Assembly: GCF_000744785.1 (NCBI RefSeq)
Contig: NZ_JQMO01000003.1
Location: 4,650,001-4,714,000 of the forward strand
Reading direction: 5' to 3'
Source: Kitasatospora azatica KCTC 9699
Lineage (GTDB): Bacteria > Actinomycetota > Actinomycetes > Streptomycetales > Streptomycetaceae
DNA: 64,000 nucleotides
The position numbers were made by a program, and so were the translations under genes. Positions 24,842-33,664 of the stretch are shown one piece after another; within the stretch, counting starts at the first letter, position 1; every line of letters begins with the position of its first letter. The notes under the pieces are model-generated. The model ran no database searches and was not told where the DNA came from. It was given only the letters and a program-made list of their open reading frames with translations.

Positions 24842-26176
24842 GTGACCGTGAACGAACCCCACTCCTGGCAGTCCCTGCCCGCGGCGCAGCAGCCTGAATG
24901 GCCGGATCCTGAGGCGCTGCGCACCGCTCTTGCGGACCTCGCCTCGTATCCGCCCCTCGTCTTCGCCGGCGAGTGCGACCAGCTGCGCGCCCGGCTCGGT
25001 GCCGTCGCGCGTGGCGAGGCGTTCCTGCTGCAGGGCGGCGACTGCGCCGAGGCCTTCGACGGCGTCTCGGCCGAGCAGATCCGCAACAAGCTGAAGACCC
25101 TGCTGCAGATGGCGGCCGTGCTGACGTACGCCGCCTCCGTCCCGGTGGTCAAGGTCGGCCGGATCGCCGGCCAGTACTCCAAGCCGCGCTCCAAGCCGAC
25201 CGAGACCCGCGACGGCGTGACCCTGCCGGTCTACCGCGGTGACTCGGTGAACGGTTTCGAGTTCACCCCGGAGTCCCGCCGCCCGGACCCCGAGCGCCTG
25301 AAGCGGATGTACAACGCCTCCGCCGCCACGCTCAACCTGGTCCGCGCCTTCACCACCGGTGGTTACGCCGACCTGCGCCAGGTGCACGCCTGGAACCAGG
25401 ACTTCGTGCGCAACTCGCCGGCCGGGCAGCGCTACGAGCGCCTGGCCAAGGAGATCGACAACGCGCTGAGCTTCATGCAGGCCTGCGGGGTCGCGCCGGA
25501 GGAGTTCAAGACGGTCGAGTTCTACTCCTCGCACGAGGCCCTGGTGCTGGACTACGAGACCGCCCTGACCCGGGTGGACTCGCGCACCGGCGAGCTCTAC
25601 GACGTCTCCGGCCACATGGTCTGGATCGGCGAGCGGACCCGGCAGCTGGACCACGCGCACATCGAGTTCGCCTCCAAGATCCGCAACCCGATCGGTATCA
25701 AGCTCGGCCCCACCACCACGGTGGACGAGGCGCTGACCCTGATCGAGCGGCTCGACCCGGAGCGCGAGCCGGGCCGGCTCACCTTCATCACCCGAATGGG
25801 CGCGGGCAAGATCCGCGACCACCTGCCCACCCTGGTGGAGAAGGTCACCGCCTCCGGCGCGCAGCCGGTCTGGATCTGCGACCCGATGCACGGCAACACC
25901 TTCGAGGCGGAGACCGGGCACAAGACCCGACGCTTCGACGACGTGCTGGACGAGGTCAAGGGCTTCTTCGAGGTGCACCGCGGCCTCGGCACCCACCCGG
26001 GCGGCATCCACGTGGAGCTGACCGGCGACGACGTCACCGAGTGCGTGGGCGGCGGCGACGAGGTGCTGGTGGACGACCTGCACCAGCGCTACGAGACGGC
26101 GTGCGACCCGCGGCTCAACCGCAGCCAGTCGCTGGACCTGGCCTTCCTGGTGGCGGAGATGTACCGGGGGCACTGA
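24842..26176 (+). CDS. Class II DAHP synthase (3-deoxy-7-phosphoheptulonate synthase)
   Basis: 444 residues, the plant/actinobacterial AroA-II type. Characteristic blocks: LLQGGDCAEAFDG, VKVGRIAGQYSKPRS, HMVWIGERTRQLD, GIKLGPTT and PVWICDPMHGNT. It joins phosphoenolpyruvate and erythrose 4-phosphate, the first step of the shikimate pathway. GTG 24842 is seven bases after TAGCCT (24829-24834), pointing to a leaderless start; GTG 24848 is next in frame. Divergent from trpL, so entry to and exit from the chorismate pathway share a 131-base control region. Ends in a strong terminator. Confidence 0.96.
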   Translation: MTVNEPHSWQSLPAAQQPEWPDPEALRTALADLASYPPLVFAGECDQLRARLGAVARGEAFLLQGGDCAEAFDGVSAEQIRNKLKTLLQMAAVLTYAASVPVVKVGRIAGQYSKPRSKPTETRDGVTLPVYRGDSVNGFEFTPESRRPDPERLKRMYNASAATLNLVRAFTTGGYADLRQVHAWNQDFVRNSPAGQRYERLAKEIDNALSFMQACGVAPEEFKTVEFYSSHEALVLDYETALTRVDSRTGELYDVSGHMVWIGERTRQLDHAHIEFASKIRNPIGIKLGPTTTVDEALTLIERLDPEREPGRLTFITRMGAGKIRDHLPTLVEKVTASGAQPVWICDPMHGNTFEAETGHKTRRFDDVLDEVKGFFEVHRGLGTHPGGIHVELTGDDVTECVGGGDEVLVDDLHQRYETACDPRLNRSQSLDLAFLVAEMYRGH

Positions 26177-26247
26177 CCGCCGAGCGACTGAGCTGCGACG
26201 TAGTGGAGGAGCAGCTCACCAAGCGGCCACCTAAGGCCAGTGTGACG

Positions 26248-26284
26248 AAGGCCCTGTCCCTCGATGAGGGGCAGGGCCTTTTTC
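26248..26284 (+). terminator. Intrinsic terminator after DAHP synthase
   Basis: AAGGCCCTGTCCCTC (26248-26262) pairs with GAGGGGCAGGGCCTT (26266-26280) with one mismatch, loop GAT, followed directly by TTTCG. A classical hairpin plus T-run. Confidence 0.9.
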
Positions 26285-26301
26285 GTCCCGGGAACGCCAG
26301 G

Positions 26302-26320
26302 TAAGGTAAGGCTTAGCTGA
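26302..26320 (+). promoter_or_regulatory. Iron box (DmdR/IdeR/DtxR-type) upstream of ferredoxin gene
   Basis: TAAGGTAAGGCTTAGCTGA agrees with the 19-base actinobacterial iron box (TTAGGTTAGGCTAACCTAA) at 14 positions. It sits 39 bases before the ATG of the bacterioferritin-associated ferredoxin. Iron-loaded regulator would repress; the ferredoxin helps release iron from bacterioferritin, so induction in iron shortage makes sense. Confidence 0.75.
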
Positions 26321-26358
26321 AAGACCTCAGTCCCCGCACCACCCTGGGAGAGACCGCG

Positions 26359-26637
26359 ATGTACGTGTGCATGTGTCATGCGGTCACCGAGGACCAGGTC
26401 AAGCAGGCCATCGACAAGGGCGCCAACTCGCCCCGTCAGATAGCCCAGGGCTGCAGGGCGGGCACCGACTGCGGCTCCTGCGTGCGACGGATCCAGGCGC
26501 TGCTCGGCGAGCACGGCGGCCGTCCGTGCCCGACAGCCAGGCTGGCCGCCAAGCTGGGGCTGGCCGACCCCGAGCTCAACCTCCCGGCCGAGCCGTTGCC
26601 CCAGAAGCTGCCCGCGAAGGTCCGGCGGATCGCCTGA
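26359..26637 (+). CDS. bfd: Bacterioferritin-associated ferredoxin, [2Fe-2S]
   Basis: 92 residues. Four Cys of the BFD [2Fe-2S] fold: CMC at residues 4 and 6 and CGSC near 39 and 42 (DCGSCVRRI). These proteins pass electrons to bacterioferritin so that stored Fe(III) leaves as Fe(II). The C-terminal 40 residues extend beyond the minimal domain. It converges with bfr, 17 bases away, and has an iron box upstream. Confidence 0.92.
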   Translation: MYVCMCHAVTEDQVKQAIDKGANSPRQIAQGCRAGTDCGSCVRRIQALLGEHGGRPCPTARLAAKLGLADPELNLPAEPLPQKLPAKVRRIA

Positions 26638-26654
26638 GCCGGTCGGTCTGAGGG

Positions 26655-27137
26655 TCAGCTCTCCTCGGGCTGCTCGATCAACGTCGACAGGTAGAGCGCC
26701 TCGCCGAGCTTCTCGACCAGTTCCAGCTGGGTGTCCAGGTAGTCGATGTGGTTCTCCTCGTCGGCCAGGATCGACTCGAAGACATTGGCCGAGGTGATGT
26801 CGTTCTTGGCCCGCATCACCACGATGCCGCGCCGCAGCCGGTCGATCGCCTCGACCTCCACCTGCCGGTCCGCCTCGAACATCTCCTTGACGGTTTGGCC
26901 GATCCGGACGTGGAAGAGCCGCTGGTAGTTGGGCAGGCCGTCGAGCATCAGGATCCGGTCGGTGAGCGCCTCGGCGTGCTTCATCTCGTCGAAGGACTCG
27001 TGCCGGGTGTACTTGGCGAGCTTGGTCCAGCCGAAGTTCTCCTGCATCTTCGCGTGCAGGAAGTACTGGTTGATGGCTGTCAGCTCGGCGGTGAGCTGCT
27101 CGTTGAGGAACTCGATGACCTCGGGGTCGCCCTTCAT
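26655..27137 (-). CDS. bfr: Bacterioferritin
   Basis: 160 residues, the usual length. Ferroxidase-centre ligands are visible as E18, E51 and H54, with the later pair in VESILADEENHIDY; M52 is the haem ligand. The protein forms a 24-subunit shell that oxidises and stores iron. ATG 27137. Its own promoter region (27138-27339) shows no clear iron box, while bfd has one, so the two may respond oppositely to iron. Confidence 0.97.
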   Translation of the reverse strand: MKGDPEVIEFLNEQLTAELTAINQYFLHAKMQENFGWTKLAKYTRHESFDEMKHAEALTDRILMLDGLPNYQRLFHVRIGQTVKEMFEADRQVEVEAIDRLRRGIVVMRAKNDITSANVFESILADEENHIDYLDTQLELVEKLGEALYLSTLIEQPEES

Positions 27138-27339
27138 GGCGTTGCCTTCCTGACTGCGTCGCGCGCTCTGGTTGGACGCATCCTGGCACCGCTGCGGGTG
27201 ATATTTCCAGTAAGTTCACGCTCACTCGTTTATGTGTCGCATTGACCGATTTGAGGCTGATTAAGGCATTCGGAGGAGCGTGCGGAACCCGCTGAGGGGC
27301 GCGCGACTGGCGCCGTCCGCCGTCTGTCACCATGGAGCC

Positions 27340-27969
27340 ATGGGTCAGTCCGAGCAAGAACCAGCGTCGCCGTCTGACCCCAGGCTCCCGCCCGGCCAGC
27401 GCATGCAGCGCGGCTGGCCGGTTCTGCACTACGGGCCGGTTCCCAGGTTCAAGCCGCTGACCTGGGACTTCCAGGTCTTCGGCGCGACCGCCTCGGGCGA
27501 GAAGCACAGCTGGGACCACGAAGGCTTCCACCTGCTGCCCCGGGTCACCGTGCGGGCCGACTTCCACTGCGTGACCCGCTTCTCGATGCTGGACAGCGAG
27601 TGGAGCGGAGTGGCGGCGCGCACCGTCCTCGAGCTGGTGCCGCCCGCCCCCGAGGTCACCCACGTGATGGTCTGGGCCGAGTACGGCTACAGCGCCAACC
27701 TCCCGCTGGCCGTCTTCGCCGACCCCCGCACCGTCTTCGCCACCCACCACAACGGCGAGCCGCTGACCGTCGAGCACGGCTTCCCGGTCCGCCTGGTGGT
27801 CCCGCAGCTGTACGCGTGGAAGGGCCCCAAGTGGGTGCGCGCGGTCGAGTACATGACCGCCGACCGGCGCGGCTTCTGGGAGGAGCGCGGCTACCACAAC
27901 CGCGCCGACCCGTGGACCGAGCAGCGCTACTCCTACCAGGAGGAGCCGGGCGACGGCCCGCTGCGCTAG
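27340..27969 (+). CDS. Sulfite-oxidase-like molybdopterin oxidoreductase
   Basis: 209 residues of the small SUOX-fold family (YedY/MsrP relatives). The molybdenum-ligating Cys lies in ADFHCVTRFSML, and the molybdopterin-binding LVVPQLYAWKGPKWV and C-terminal GFWEERGYHN are typical. No signal peptide or Tat motif, so probably cytoplasmic. Substrate unknown. ATG 27340 fits the family N-terminus (MGQS); GTG 27280 is in frame with GGAGG but too close to it. Converges with the kinase gene. Confidence 0.85.
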   Translation: MGQSEQEPASPSDPRLPPGQRMQRGWPVLHYGPVPRFKPLTWDFQVFGATASGEKHSWDHEGFHLLPRVTVRADFHCVTRFSMLDSEWSGVAARTVLELVPPAPEVTHVMVWAEYGYSANLPLAVFADPRTVFATHHNGEPLTVEHGFPVRLVVPQLYAWKGPKWVRAVEYMTADRRGFWEERGYHNRADPWTEQRYSYQEEPGDGPLR

Positions 27970-27983
27970 CCGGCAGCCGGCGG

Positions 27984-29909
27984 TCAGAACTTGATCGTCA
28001 CCGTCGAGCCCTTGGGCGCCTGCTGCCCGGCCGTGGGGCTCTGCGAGGAGACCGAGCTGAGCCCGAAGAAGTTCAGCCCGGTGCTCTTCACCTTGAACCC
28101 GGCCGCGGTCAGCGCCTTGGTGGCGTCCGACTCGTTCAGCCCGGTCACGTTGGGCACCGCCACCGGCTGCGGGCCCTTGGACAGGGTCAGGGTGACGGTG
28201 GTCCCGGGCGCGGCGGTCCCGGTGACGTCCTGCGCCGCGACCGCACCGGCCGGCGCGGTGTCCGAGTAGGCCTGGTCGGTGCCGAGCGCCACCTTGAAGC
28301 CCGCGCCGGTCAGCAGGCTCTGCGCCTGGTCCACCGGCTTGCCCGTGGTGTCCGGCACCGGTACCGGCTGCGGGCCCTTGGAGACCACCAGCGCCACCGG
28401 CGCGTTCACCGGCAGCGGCTGCCCGGCGGCCGGCGAGGTGGAGATCACCGAACCCTGCGGCACGGTCGCGCTGAAGTCCTCGGTGCTGGTGCCGGGGGTC
28501 AGCCGGGCCGCGGTCAGCAGGCTCCGCGCCTGGTCCAGCGGCTTGCCGGCGACGTCCGGCACGCCGATCCGCTCCGGACCCTTGGAGACGGTGACCTTCA
28601 CCCCGTCGCTCTTGCGGACCTTCTGCCCCACGCCCGGGTCGGTGCTGATCACCTGCCCCGACGGGACGGTCTCGCTGAACGCCTGCCCGAACTTCCCCTG
28701 CAGCCCGGCGCCGCCCAGCGTGCTGACGGCCTGCGCCTGGCTCTGACCGAGCACGCTGGGCACCTTGGTGTAGACGGCGCCGGACAGCAGGTAGCTGGTG
28801 GCGGTGACCACCGCGAGCAGGGCGGCGAGCACCGCGCCCCAGACCAGCGGGCGGCGCGAGCGCCGGGACCGGGCCGAGCGGGCCGGACGGACCGGCGTGG
28901 GCTCGTGGTACGGCCGGACCGGCGGCAGCAGCGGCTCGGCCAGCACGCTGGTGCGCTCCGGCGGCGCCGCGATCACCGAGGTGGCCTCGGTCGAGGCGAA
29001 CCGCGGGGTCTGCCGGGTCGAGGCCGGCGGCTCGGCGTCCAGCTGAGCCGGTGTCAGCTGGCGCCGCAACCGCTGCAGCGCGGCCAGCAGCTCCACCGCG
29101 TCCCACGGCCGGGCCTGCGGGTCGCGCGCGGTGGCGGCCGCGACGATCGCGTCCAGTTCGGCGGGCAGTGCGGGGACCACCAGCGAGGGTGCGGGCACGT
29201 CCTCGTGCAGGTGACGGTAGATCACCTGCATCGGGTTCTCACCGAGGTACGGCTTACTGCCCGTCAGCAGCTCGTAGAGCATGATCCCGGCGGCGTAGAC
29301 GTCCACCCGCTGGTCGGTGCCGCCCTGCGACTGGATCTGCTCGGGCGCCAGGTAGGAGACCGTGCCCATGATCACGCCGGGCGTGGTGGTGTCGGTCACC
29401 GAGGCGCCGGTCAGCTGGCGGACCAGGCCGAAGTCGGCGACCTTGACCAGGCCGCCGTCGGTGATCAGCACGTTCTCCGGCTTGACGTCGCGGTGCACCA
29501 GCCCGGCCCGGTGCGCGGTGCCCAGTGCGGCCAGCACCGGCTCCAGCACGTCCAGCGCGGCCCGCGCCGAGAGCGCGCCGCGGTCGCTGAGCAGGTCCCG
29601 CAGGGTGCGCCCGGGTACGTACTCCATCGCCAGGAAGACCACGCCGTCGTGCGCGCCCTGGTCGAAGACGTTGACCACATTGGGGTGCGACAGCCGGGCG
29701 ACGGCCTTGGCCTCCCGGATGAACCGCTCGGTGAACTCGGCGTCGCCGGCCAGCCCCGGGTGCATCACCTTGAGCGCCAGCACCCGGTCGAGCCGGGTGT
29801 CGGTGCCGCGGTAGACCGTGGCCATGCCGCCCACCGCGATGCGCTCCTCGACCCGATAACGGCCGTCCAGCAGCGCACCGATCAGAGGGTCGTTCAACGT
29901 CATGTCCAC
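27984..29909 (-). CDS. PASTA-domain Ser/Thr protein kinase (PknB/PknL type)
   Basis: 641 residues. Kinase domain 15-280: glycine loop VGGMATVY, K47 in LALKVMH, HRDVKPEN with catalytic D141, and DFG at 159-161. A juxtamembrane Arg/Ser-rich stretch and one membrane helix (LVWGAVLAALLAVVTATSYLL) are followed by four extracellular PASTA repeats, each beginning V-P-x-V/T (for example VPDVAGKPLDQARSLL). PASTA binds peptidoglycan fragments, linking wall state to phosphorylation of division and wall proteins. GTG 29909 sits six bases after TACACT, a leaderless arrangement, and aligns with the usual family N-terminus. Confidence 0.95.
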   Translation of the reverse strand: MDMTLNDPLIGALLDGRYRVEERIAVGGMATVYRGTDTRLDRVLALKVMHPGLAGDAEFTERFIREAKAVARLSHPNVVNVFDQGAHDGVVFLAMEYVPGRTLRDLLSDRGALSARAALDVLEPVLAALGTAHRAGLVHRDVKPENVLITDGGLVKVADFGLVRQLTGASVTDTTTPGVIMGTVSYLAPEQIQSQGGTDQRVDVYAAGIMLYELLTGSKPYLGENPMQVIYRHLHEDVPAPSLVVPALPAELDAIVAAATARDPQARPWDAVELLAALQRLRRQLTPAQLDAEPPASTRQTPRFASTEATSVIAAPPERTSVLAEPLLPPVRPYHEPTPVRPARSARSRRSRRPLVWGAVLAALLAVVTATSYLLSGAVYTKVPSVLGQSQAQAVSTLGGAGLQGKFGQAFSETVPSGQVISTDPGVGQKVRKSDGVKVTVSKGPERIGVPDVAGKPLDQARSLLTAARLTPGTSTEDFSATVPQGSVISTSPAAGQPLPVNAPVALVVSKGPQPVPVPDTTGKPVDQAQSLLTGAGFKVALGTDQAYSDTAPAGAVAAQDVTGTAAPGTTVTLTLSKGPQPVAVPNVTGLNESDATKALTAAGFKVKSTGLNFFGLSSVSSQSPTAGQQAPKGSTVTIKF

Positions 29910-29975
29910 CCGAGGAGTGTAGGGGTGGCCAGAACACGGTTGGGTGACCCGGATGTCATGGTTCGGCACGGCCCG

Positions 29976-30773
29976 TCAGAACGCGGGCCGCTCGCGGTGG
30001 TCCAGGTCGGCGCGGCCGGCCATCGCGGAGGAGGCCTCGGCGTGGAACCGGCGCGGGATCCGGCCGGCCCGGTAGGCGAGGCGGCCCGCCTCGGTGGCCC
30101 TGCGCATCGCGTCCGCCATCAGCACCGGCTCCTGGGCCCGGGTGACCGCCGAGGCCAGCATCACCGCCGAGCAGCCCAGTTCCATCGCCAGCGCGACATC
30201 GGAGGCGGTGCCCGCGCCGGCGTCCAGGATCACCGGGACGTTCGCGCTCTCCACGATCAGCTGGAAGTTGTGCGGATTGCGGATGCCCATGCCGGAGCCG
30301 ATCGGCGAGCCCAGCGGCATGATCGCCGCGCAGCCGAGGTCCTCCAGCTTCCGGGCCAGCACCGGGTCGTCGTTGGTGTAGGGCAGCACCGTGAAGCCCT
30401 CGTCCACCAGGGTCTCGGCGGCGTCCAGCAGCTCGACCGCGTCCGGCAGCAGGGTCCGCTCGTCGGCGATCACCTCGAGCTTCACCCAGTCCGTGCCGAG
30501 TGCCTCGCGGGCCAGCCGGGCGGTCAGCACGGCCTCGCCGGCGGTGAAGCAGCCCGCGGTGTTGGGCAGGATCCGGATGCCGTTGCGGGTCAGCACGTCC
30601 AGCACCGAGCCCTGGGTGCTGGCGTTCACCCGGCGCATCGCCACCGTGGTCAGCTCGGTCCCGGAGACCCGCAGCGCCTGCTCCAGCACCTCGAGGCTGG
30701 GCGCCCCGCCGGTGCCCATGATGAGGCGGGAGCTGAAGGTGGTGTCGGCGATGGTCAAAAGGTCGTCGGCCAT
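29976..30773 (-). CDS. thiG: Thiazole synthase ThiG
   Basis: 265 residues. ThiG hallmarks: FSSRLIMGTGG, the Schiff-base Lys in DWVKLEVI, MPLGSPIGSG and VILDAGAGTASD. It builds the thiazole ring of thiamine from deoxyxylulose phosphate, ThiS-thiocarboxylate and dehydroglycine. Five bases downstream of thiS in the thiOSG operon under the TPP riboswitch. Confidence 0.96.
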   Translation of the reverse strand: MADDLLTIADTTFSSRLIMGTGGAPSLEVLEQALRVSGTELTTVAMRRVNASTQGSVLDVLTRNGIRILPNTAGCFTAGEAVLTARLAREALGTDWVKLEVIADERTLLPDAVELLDAAETLVDEGFTVLPYTNDDPVLARKLEDLGCAAIMPLGSPIGSGMGIRNPHNFQLIVESANVPVILDAGAGTASDVALAMELGCSAVMLASAVTRAQEPVLMADAMRRATEAGRLAYRAGRIPRRFHAEASSAMAGRADLDHRERPAF

Positions 30774-30778
30774 GGCGG

Positions 30779-30988
30779 TCAGCCTCCCTGCACGGCGGTG
30801 AGGATCTCCACCCGGTCCCCGGCGGCCAGCCGGGTGCCGGACCAGGAGCCGCGCGGCACCACCGTCTCGTTGACGGCCGCGGCCACGCCCGAGGGCGCCT
30901 TGCTCAGCTCGGCGACCAGCTCGGCGAGGGTCGCCTCCTCGGCCACCTCGCGCGGCTCGCCGTTGACGGTGAGGGGGATCTGGCTCAT
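30779..30988 (-). CDS. thiS: Sulfur carrier protein ThiS
   Basis: 69 residues of ubiquitin fold ending in the required Gly-Gly (TAVQGG). The terminal Gly becomes the thiocarboxylate that donates sulfur to the thiazole. The ATG overlaps the thiO stop (ATGA), so translation is coupled. Confidence 0.95.
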   Translation of the reverse strand: MSQIPLTVNGEPREVAEEATLAELVAELSKAPSGVAAAVNETVVPRGSWSGTRLAAGDRVEILTAVQGG

Positions 30989-32178
30989 GAGGAGGTCTCC
31001 AGGACACGGAAGCGGCTGGGGGAGAAGGGGGTGGCGAGGGCGGGTACGGCGCCGGTGGCCAGGTACTCGGCGAGCAGGTCGGCGGTGACCGGGGTGAGCA
31101 GCACGCCGTTGCGGTAGTGACCGGTGGCGACGGCCAGGCCGGGCAGTGCGGTCGGACCGAGCAGCGGGGCGTTGTCGGGCGAACCCGGGCGCAGGCCGGC
31201 GCTGGTCTCCACCAGCGGCAGTTCGGTGATCCCCGGGACCAGCTCGTGCGCGTCCCGCAGCAGCTCGTAGACGCCGCCGGCGGTGACGGTGGTGTCGTAG
31301 CCCTGCTCCTCGCTGGTGGCGCCGATCACCAGCTCGCCGTCGGCGCGCGGCACCATGTACAGGTGCCCGCCACGGACCACCGCGCGGACGTTGCGGGAGA
31401 GGAAGGGGGCGTACGGCTGCGGGATCCGCAGGCGCAGGATCTGGCCCTTGACCGGGCGGATCGCCGGGATCAGGTCGGCGGGCAGGCCGGGCAGCAGGTG
31501 GCTGCGGGAGCCGGCGGCGAGCACCAGCTGATCGGCCGTCAGCGTCCCCCAGCCTTCGACCGGGGGGACCCCCGTGCCTGTGCCGAGCCTGACGCCGCGG
31601 GCCCGGTCGCCCTCGACCAGCAGCTCGACGGCCTCGGCCCGGAGCAGGCCGACGCCGGCCAGCTCGCAGGCGCGCACCAGCGCGGTCGACAGTCGGCGCC
31701 CGTCCACCTGGTGGTCGTCGGCCACGTGCAGGCCGGCCCGGATGCCCGGGGCCAGCATCGGCTCGAGCCGGCGGGCCTCGCGGCCGGTCAGCCACTGCGA
31801 GTCCAGACCGAGGCGCTGGTGGAAGGCGTGCAGCTCGCTCAGCTCGGCCTTGTCGTCGGCGTCCAGCGCGACCGCGAGGGTGCCGGTGGCGCGGTAGCCG
31901 GTGTCCAGGCCGGTGAGCTCGGTCAGCTCGGCGCAGAAGTCGGCGTAGCGGGTGTTGGAGGCGATGCCCAGCCGCAGCAGCGGCTCCTCGCCGTACTGCA
32001 GCTCGGTGACCGGGGCCAGCATGCCCGCGGCGACCTGCGCCGCCCCGCCGCCGTGGGCCGGGTCGACCACCGTCACCCGCAGCCCGCGCTGTGCGGTGCG
32101 CCAGGCGAGACCGAGGCCGATGATGCCGCCGCCGATCACCAGCACATCGGTGTGTGCACCGTCCTTGAAGCGTGACAA
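30985..32178 (-). CDS. thiO: Glycine oxidase ThiO
   Basis: 397 residues. N-terminal FAD-binding VLVIGGGIIGLGLAWR and the C-terminal VATGHYRNGVLLTP mark a DadA/ThiO flavoenzyme. It oxidises glycine to the imine used by ThiG in aerobic thiamine synthesis. The TTG start at 32178 has GGGAG ten bases upstream; that site lies at the 3' edge of the TPP aptamer, which would let the riboswitch hide it. Confidence 0.95.
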   Translation of the reverse strand: MSRFKDGAHTDVLVIGGGIIGLGLAWRTAQRGLRVTVVDPAHGGGAAQVAAGMLAPVTELQYGEEPLLRLGIASNTRYADFCAELTELTGLDTGYRATGTLAVALDADDKAELSELHAFHQRLGLDSQWLTGREARRLEPMLAPGIRAGLHVADDHQVDGRRLSTALVRACELAGVGLLRAEAVELLVEGDRARGVRLGTGTGVPPVEGWGTLTADQLVLAAGSRSHLLPGLPADLIPAIRPVKGQILRLRIPQPYAPFLSRNVRAVVRGGHLYMVPRADGELVIGATSEEQGYDTTVTAGGVYELLRDAHELVPGITELPLVETSAGLRPGSPDNAPLLGPTALPGLAVATGHYRNGVLLTPVTADLLAEYLATGAVPALATPFSPSRFRVLETSS

Positions 32179-32191
32179 GAGAACGGTTCTC

Positions 32192-32283
32192 CCTTCGCCG
32201 GAATGACCCGGATCAGGTTCGGACGGTCGCAGGCCGCCGCAGCCCGCCTCTCAGCCCGGTGCGCCGGGCTCCCGTGAGGACGC
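32192..32283 (-). promoter_or_regulatory. TPP riboswitch (THI element)
   Basis: On the minus strand the conserved blocks read CACGGGAGCCCGG, CCGGGCTGAGAGG, CCGTCCGAACCTGATC and GGGTCATTCCGGCGAAGGGA, in the standard order of the thiamine pyrophosphate aptamer. It lies immediately before thiO. With TPP bound the closing stem forms around the thiO ribosome-binding site, so translational repression is the simplest reading. Confidence 0.97.
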
Positions 32284-32354
32284 CCCCACCATAACGCCGG
32301 GCCATCGGGTGGCTGAAGCGGCGGACCATGGGCTGGGACGTGACCGCCTCGCTG

Positions 32355-32439
32355 GGGCCTCTCTTCTGGATCTTGCCGGGCGCGCCCAGCCGGGCGCCCA
32401 CCGCCGCGCGCTGACCCGACAAGATCCAAAGAGAGGCCC
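32355..32439. repeat. Long near-perfect inverted repeat between thiO and flavoprotein gene
   Basis: The left arm (32355-32380, GGGCCTCTCTT-C-TGGATCTTG) and right arm (32415-32439) are complementary over 25 bases with one bulged base and one mismatch. The 34-base loop is itself GC-rich. The right arm ends right before the -10-like TACAGT of the downstream gene, so it covers that gene's promoter spacer. Confidence 0.8.
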
Positions 32440-32451
32440 TACAGTGGCCCG

Positions 32452-33648
32452 GTGGCAGATGAGCGGGTGGTGATCGTCGGCGCCGGGATGGCGGGGGCGC
32501 AGTGTGCGGTGGCGCTGCGGGAGGGCGGCTGGCGCGGGCCGGTCAGACTGGTCGGCGCGGAGCCGCACCTGCCGTACGACCGTCCGCCGCTCTCCAAGGA
32601 CGTGCTGCTCGCCAAGGCCGACCGGACCGACTTCGACCTGGACTGGGCGCAGCTCGGCGTCGAGCTGCTGCTCGGCCGGACGGCCACCGGCGTGGCGCCC
32701 GGAGTGCTGCGCACCGACGCGGGGGAGCTCCCCTTCGACCACCTGGTGATCGCCACCGGCGCCGCCGCGATCCGACTGCCCGGCGCGGCCGAGGAGAGGC
32801 TGCTGCGGACCGTCGACGATTCGCTGGCACTGCGTGAGGTGCTCACCCCCGGCACCCGGCTGGTGCTGGTCGGCGCCGGCTGGATCGGCGCCGAGACCGC
32901 CACCGCCGCCCGGCAGCTGGGCTGCGAGGTGACCGTGCTGGAGGCCGCCGACGCGCCGCTGGCCGGCGCGCTGCCGCCGGAGCTGACCACGCCGATGGAG
33001 CGCTGGTACGCGGCAGCCGGGGTGGACCTGCGGCTCGGCGCCCGGGTGGTCGCGGTCGAGTCGGGCGCGGTGCTGCTCGCGGACGGCAGCGAGCTGGCCG
33101 CCGACCAGGTGGTGGTGGGCATCGGCGCCCGCCCGGACACCGGGTGGCTGGCCGGCTCGGGCATCGCGCTCGACGCGGCCGGCGCGGTCCTGGTGGACGA
33201 GCAACTGCGCACCTCGCTGCCCGGCGTCCGGGCGGTGGGCGACTGCGTCAGCTACCCGTCGGCCCGGTTCGGCGAGCGGATCACCGTCCAGCACTGGGAC
33301 CACGCGCTGCACTCCGGCCGGGCGGCCGCCGCCGGGCTGCTCGGCGGCGAGGCGCCGTACGACCCGGTGCCGTACTTCTGGTCCGAGCAGTTCGGGCGGA
33401 TGGTCCAGTACGCGGGCCGGCACGCGCCGGGCGACCGGCTGCTCTGGCGCGGCTCGCCCGAGGACGCCTCCTGGAGCGCACTGTGGCTGCGCGACGGCGC
33501 GCTGACCGCCGTGCTCGCGGTGGACCGGCCGCGGGACCTGGCCCAGGGCCGGCGGCTGATCGACCAGGGCCGAGCGGTGGACCCGGCCCTGGCGGCGGAC
33601 CCGGAGGTGCCGCTCAAGAACGCGGTTGGTGCGAGTCCGGCCGGATAG
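32452..33648 (+). CDS. NAD(P)/FAD ferredoxin-reductase-like oxidoreductase
   Basis: 398 residues. FAD-binding VVIVGAGMAGAQCAVAL, the second nucleotide fold VLVGAGWIGAETATAA and the FAD motif VRAVGDCVSYP are in the order of rhodocoxin/putidaredoxin reductases (AlkT class). PYDRPPLSKD is also typical. The C-terminal reductase domain is present. It would pass electrons from NAD(P)H to a ferredoxin, none of which is nearby. GTG 32452 lies six bases after TACAGT (32440-32445): likely leaderless. Confidence 0.9.
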   Translation: MADERVVIVGAGMAGAQCAVALREGGWRGPVRLVGAEPHLPYDRPPLSKDVLLAKADRTDFDLDWAQLGVELLLGRTATGVAPGVLRTDAGELPFDHLVIATGAAAIRLPGAAEERLLRTVDDSLALREVLTPGTRLVLVGAGWIGAETATAARQLGCEVTVLEAADAPLAGALPPELTTPMERWYAAAGVDLRLGARVVAVESGAVLLADGSELAADQVVVGIGARPDTGWLAGSGIALDAAGAVLVDEQLRTSLPGVRAVGDCVSYPSARFGERITVQHWDHALHSGRAAAAGLLGGEAPYDPVPYFWSEQFGRMVQYAGRHAPGDRLLWRGSPEDASWSALWLRDGALTAVLAVDRPRDLAQGRRLIDQGRAVDPALAADPEVPLKNAVGASPAG

Positions 33649-33664
33649 ATGGCAGGCTGGTGCT

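Noticed and set aside
27600..31088. Long plus-strand open frame opposite the PASTA kinase and thiG
   Set aside because: Antisense shadow: Arg/Gly/Pro-rich low-complexity translation, while the minus strand has full kinase and ThiG signatures.
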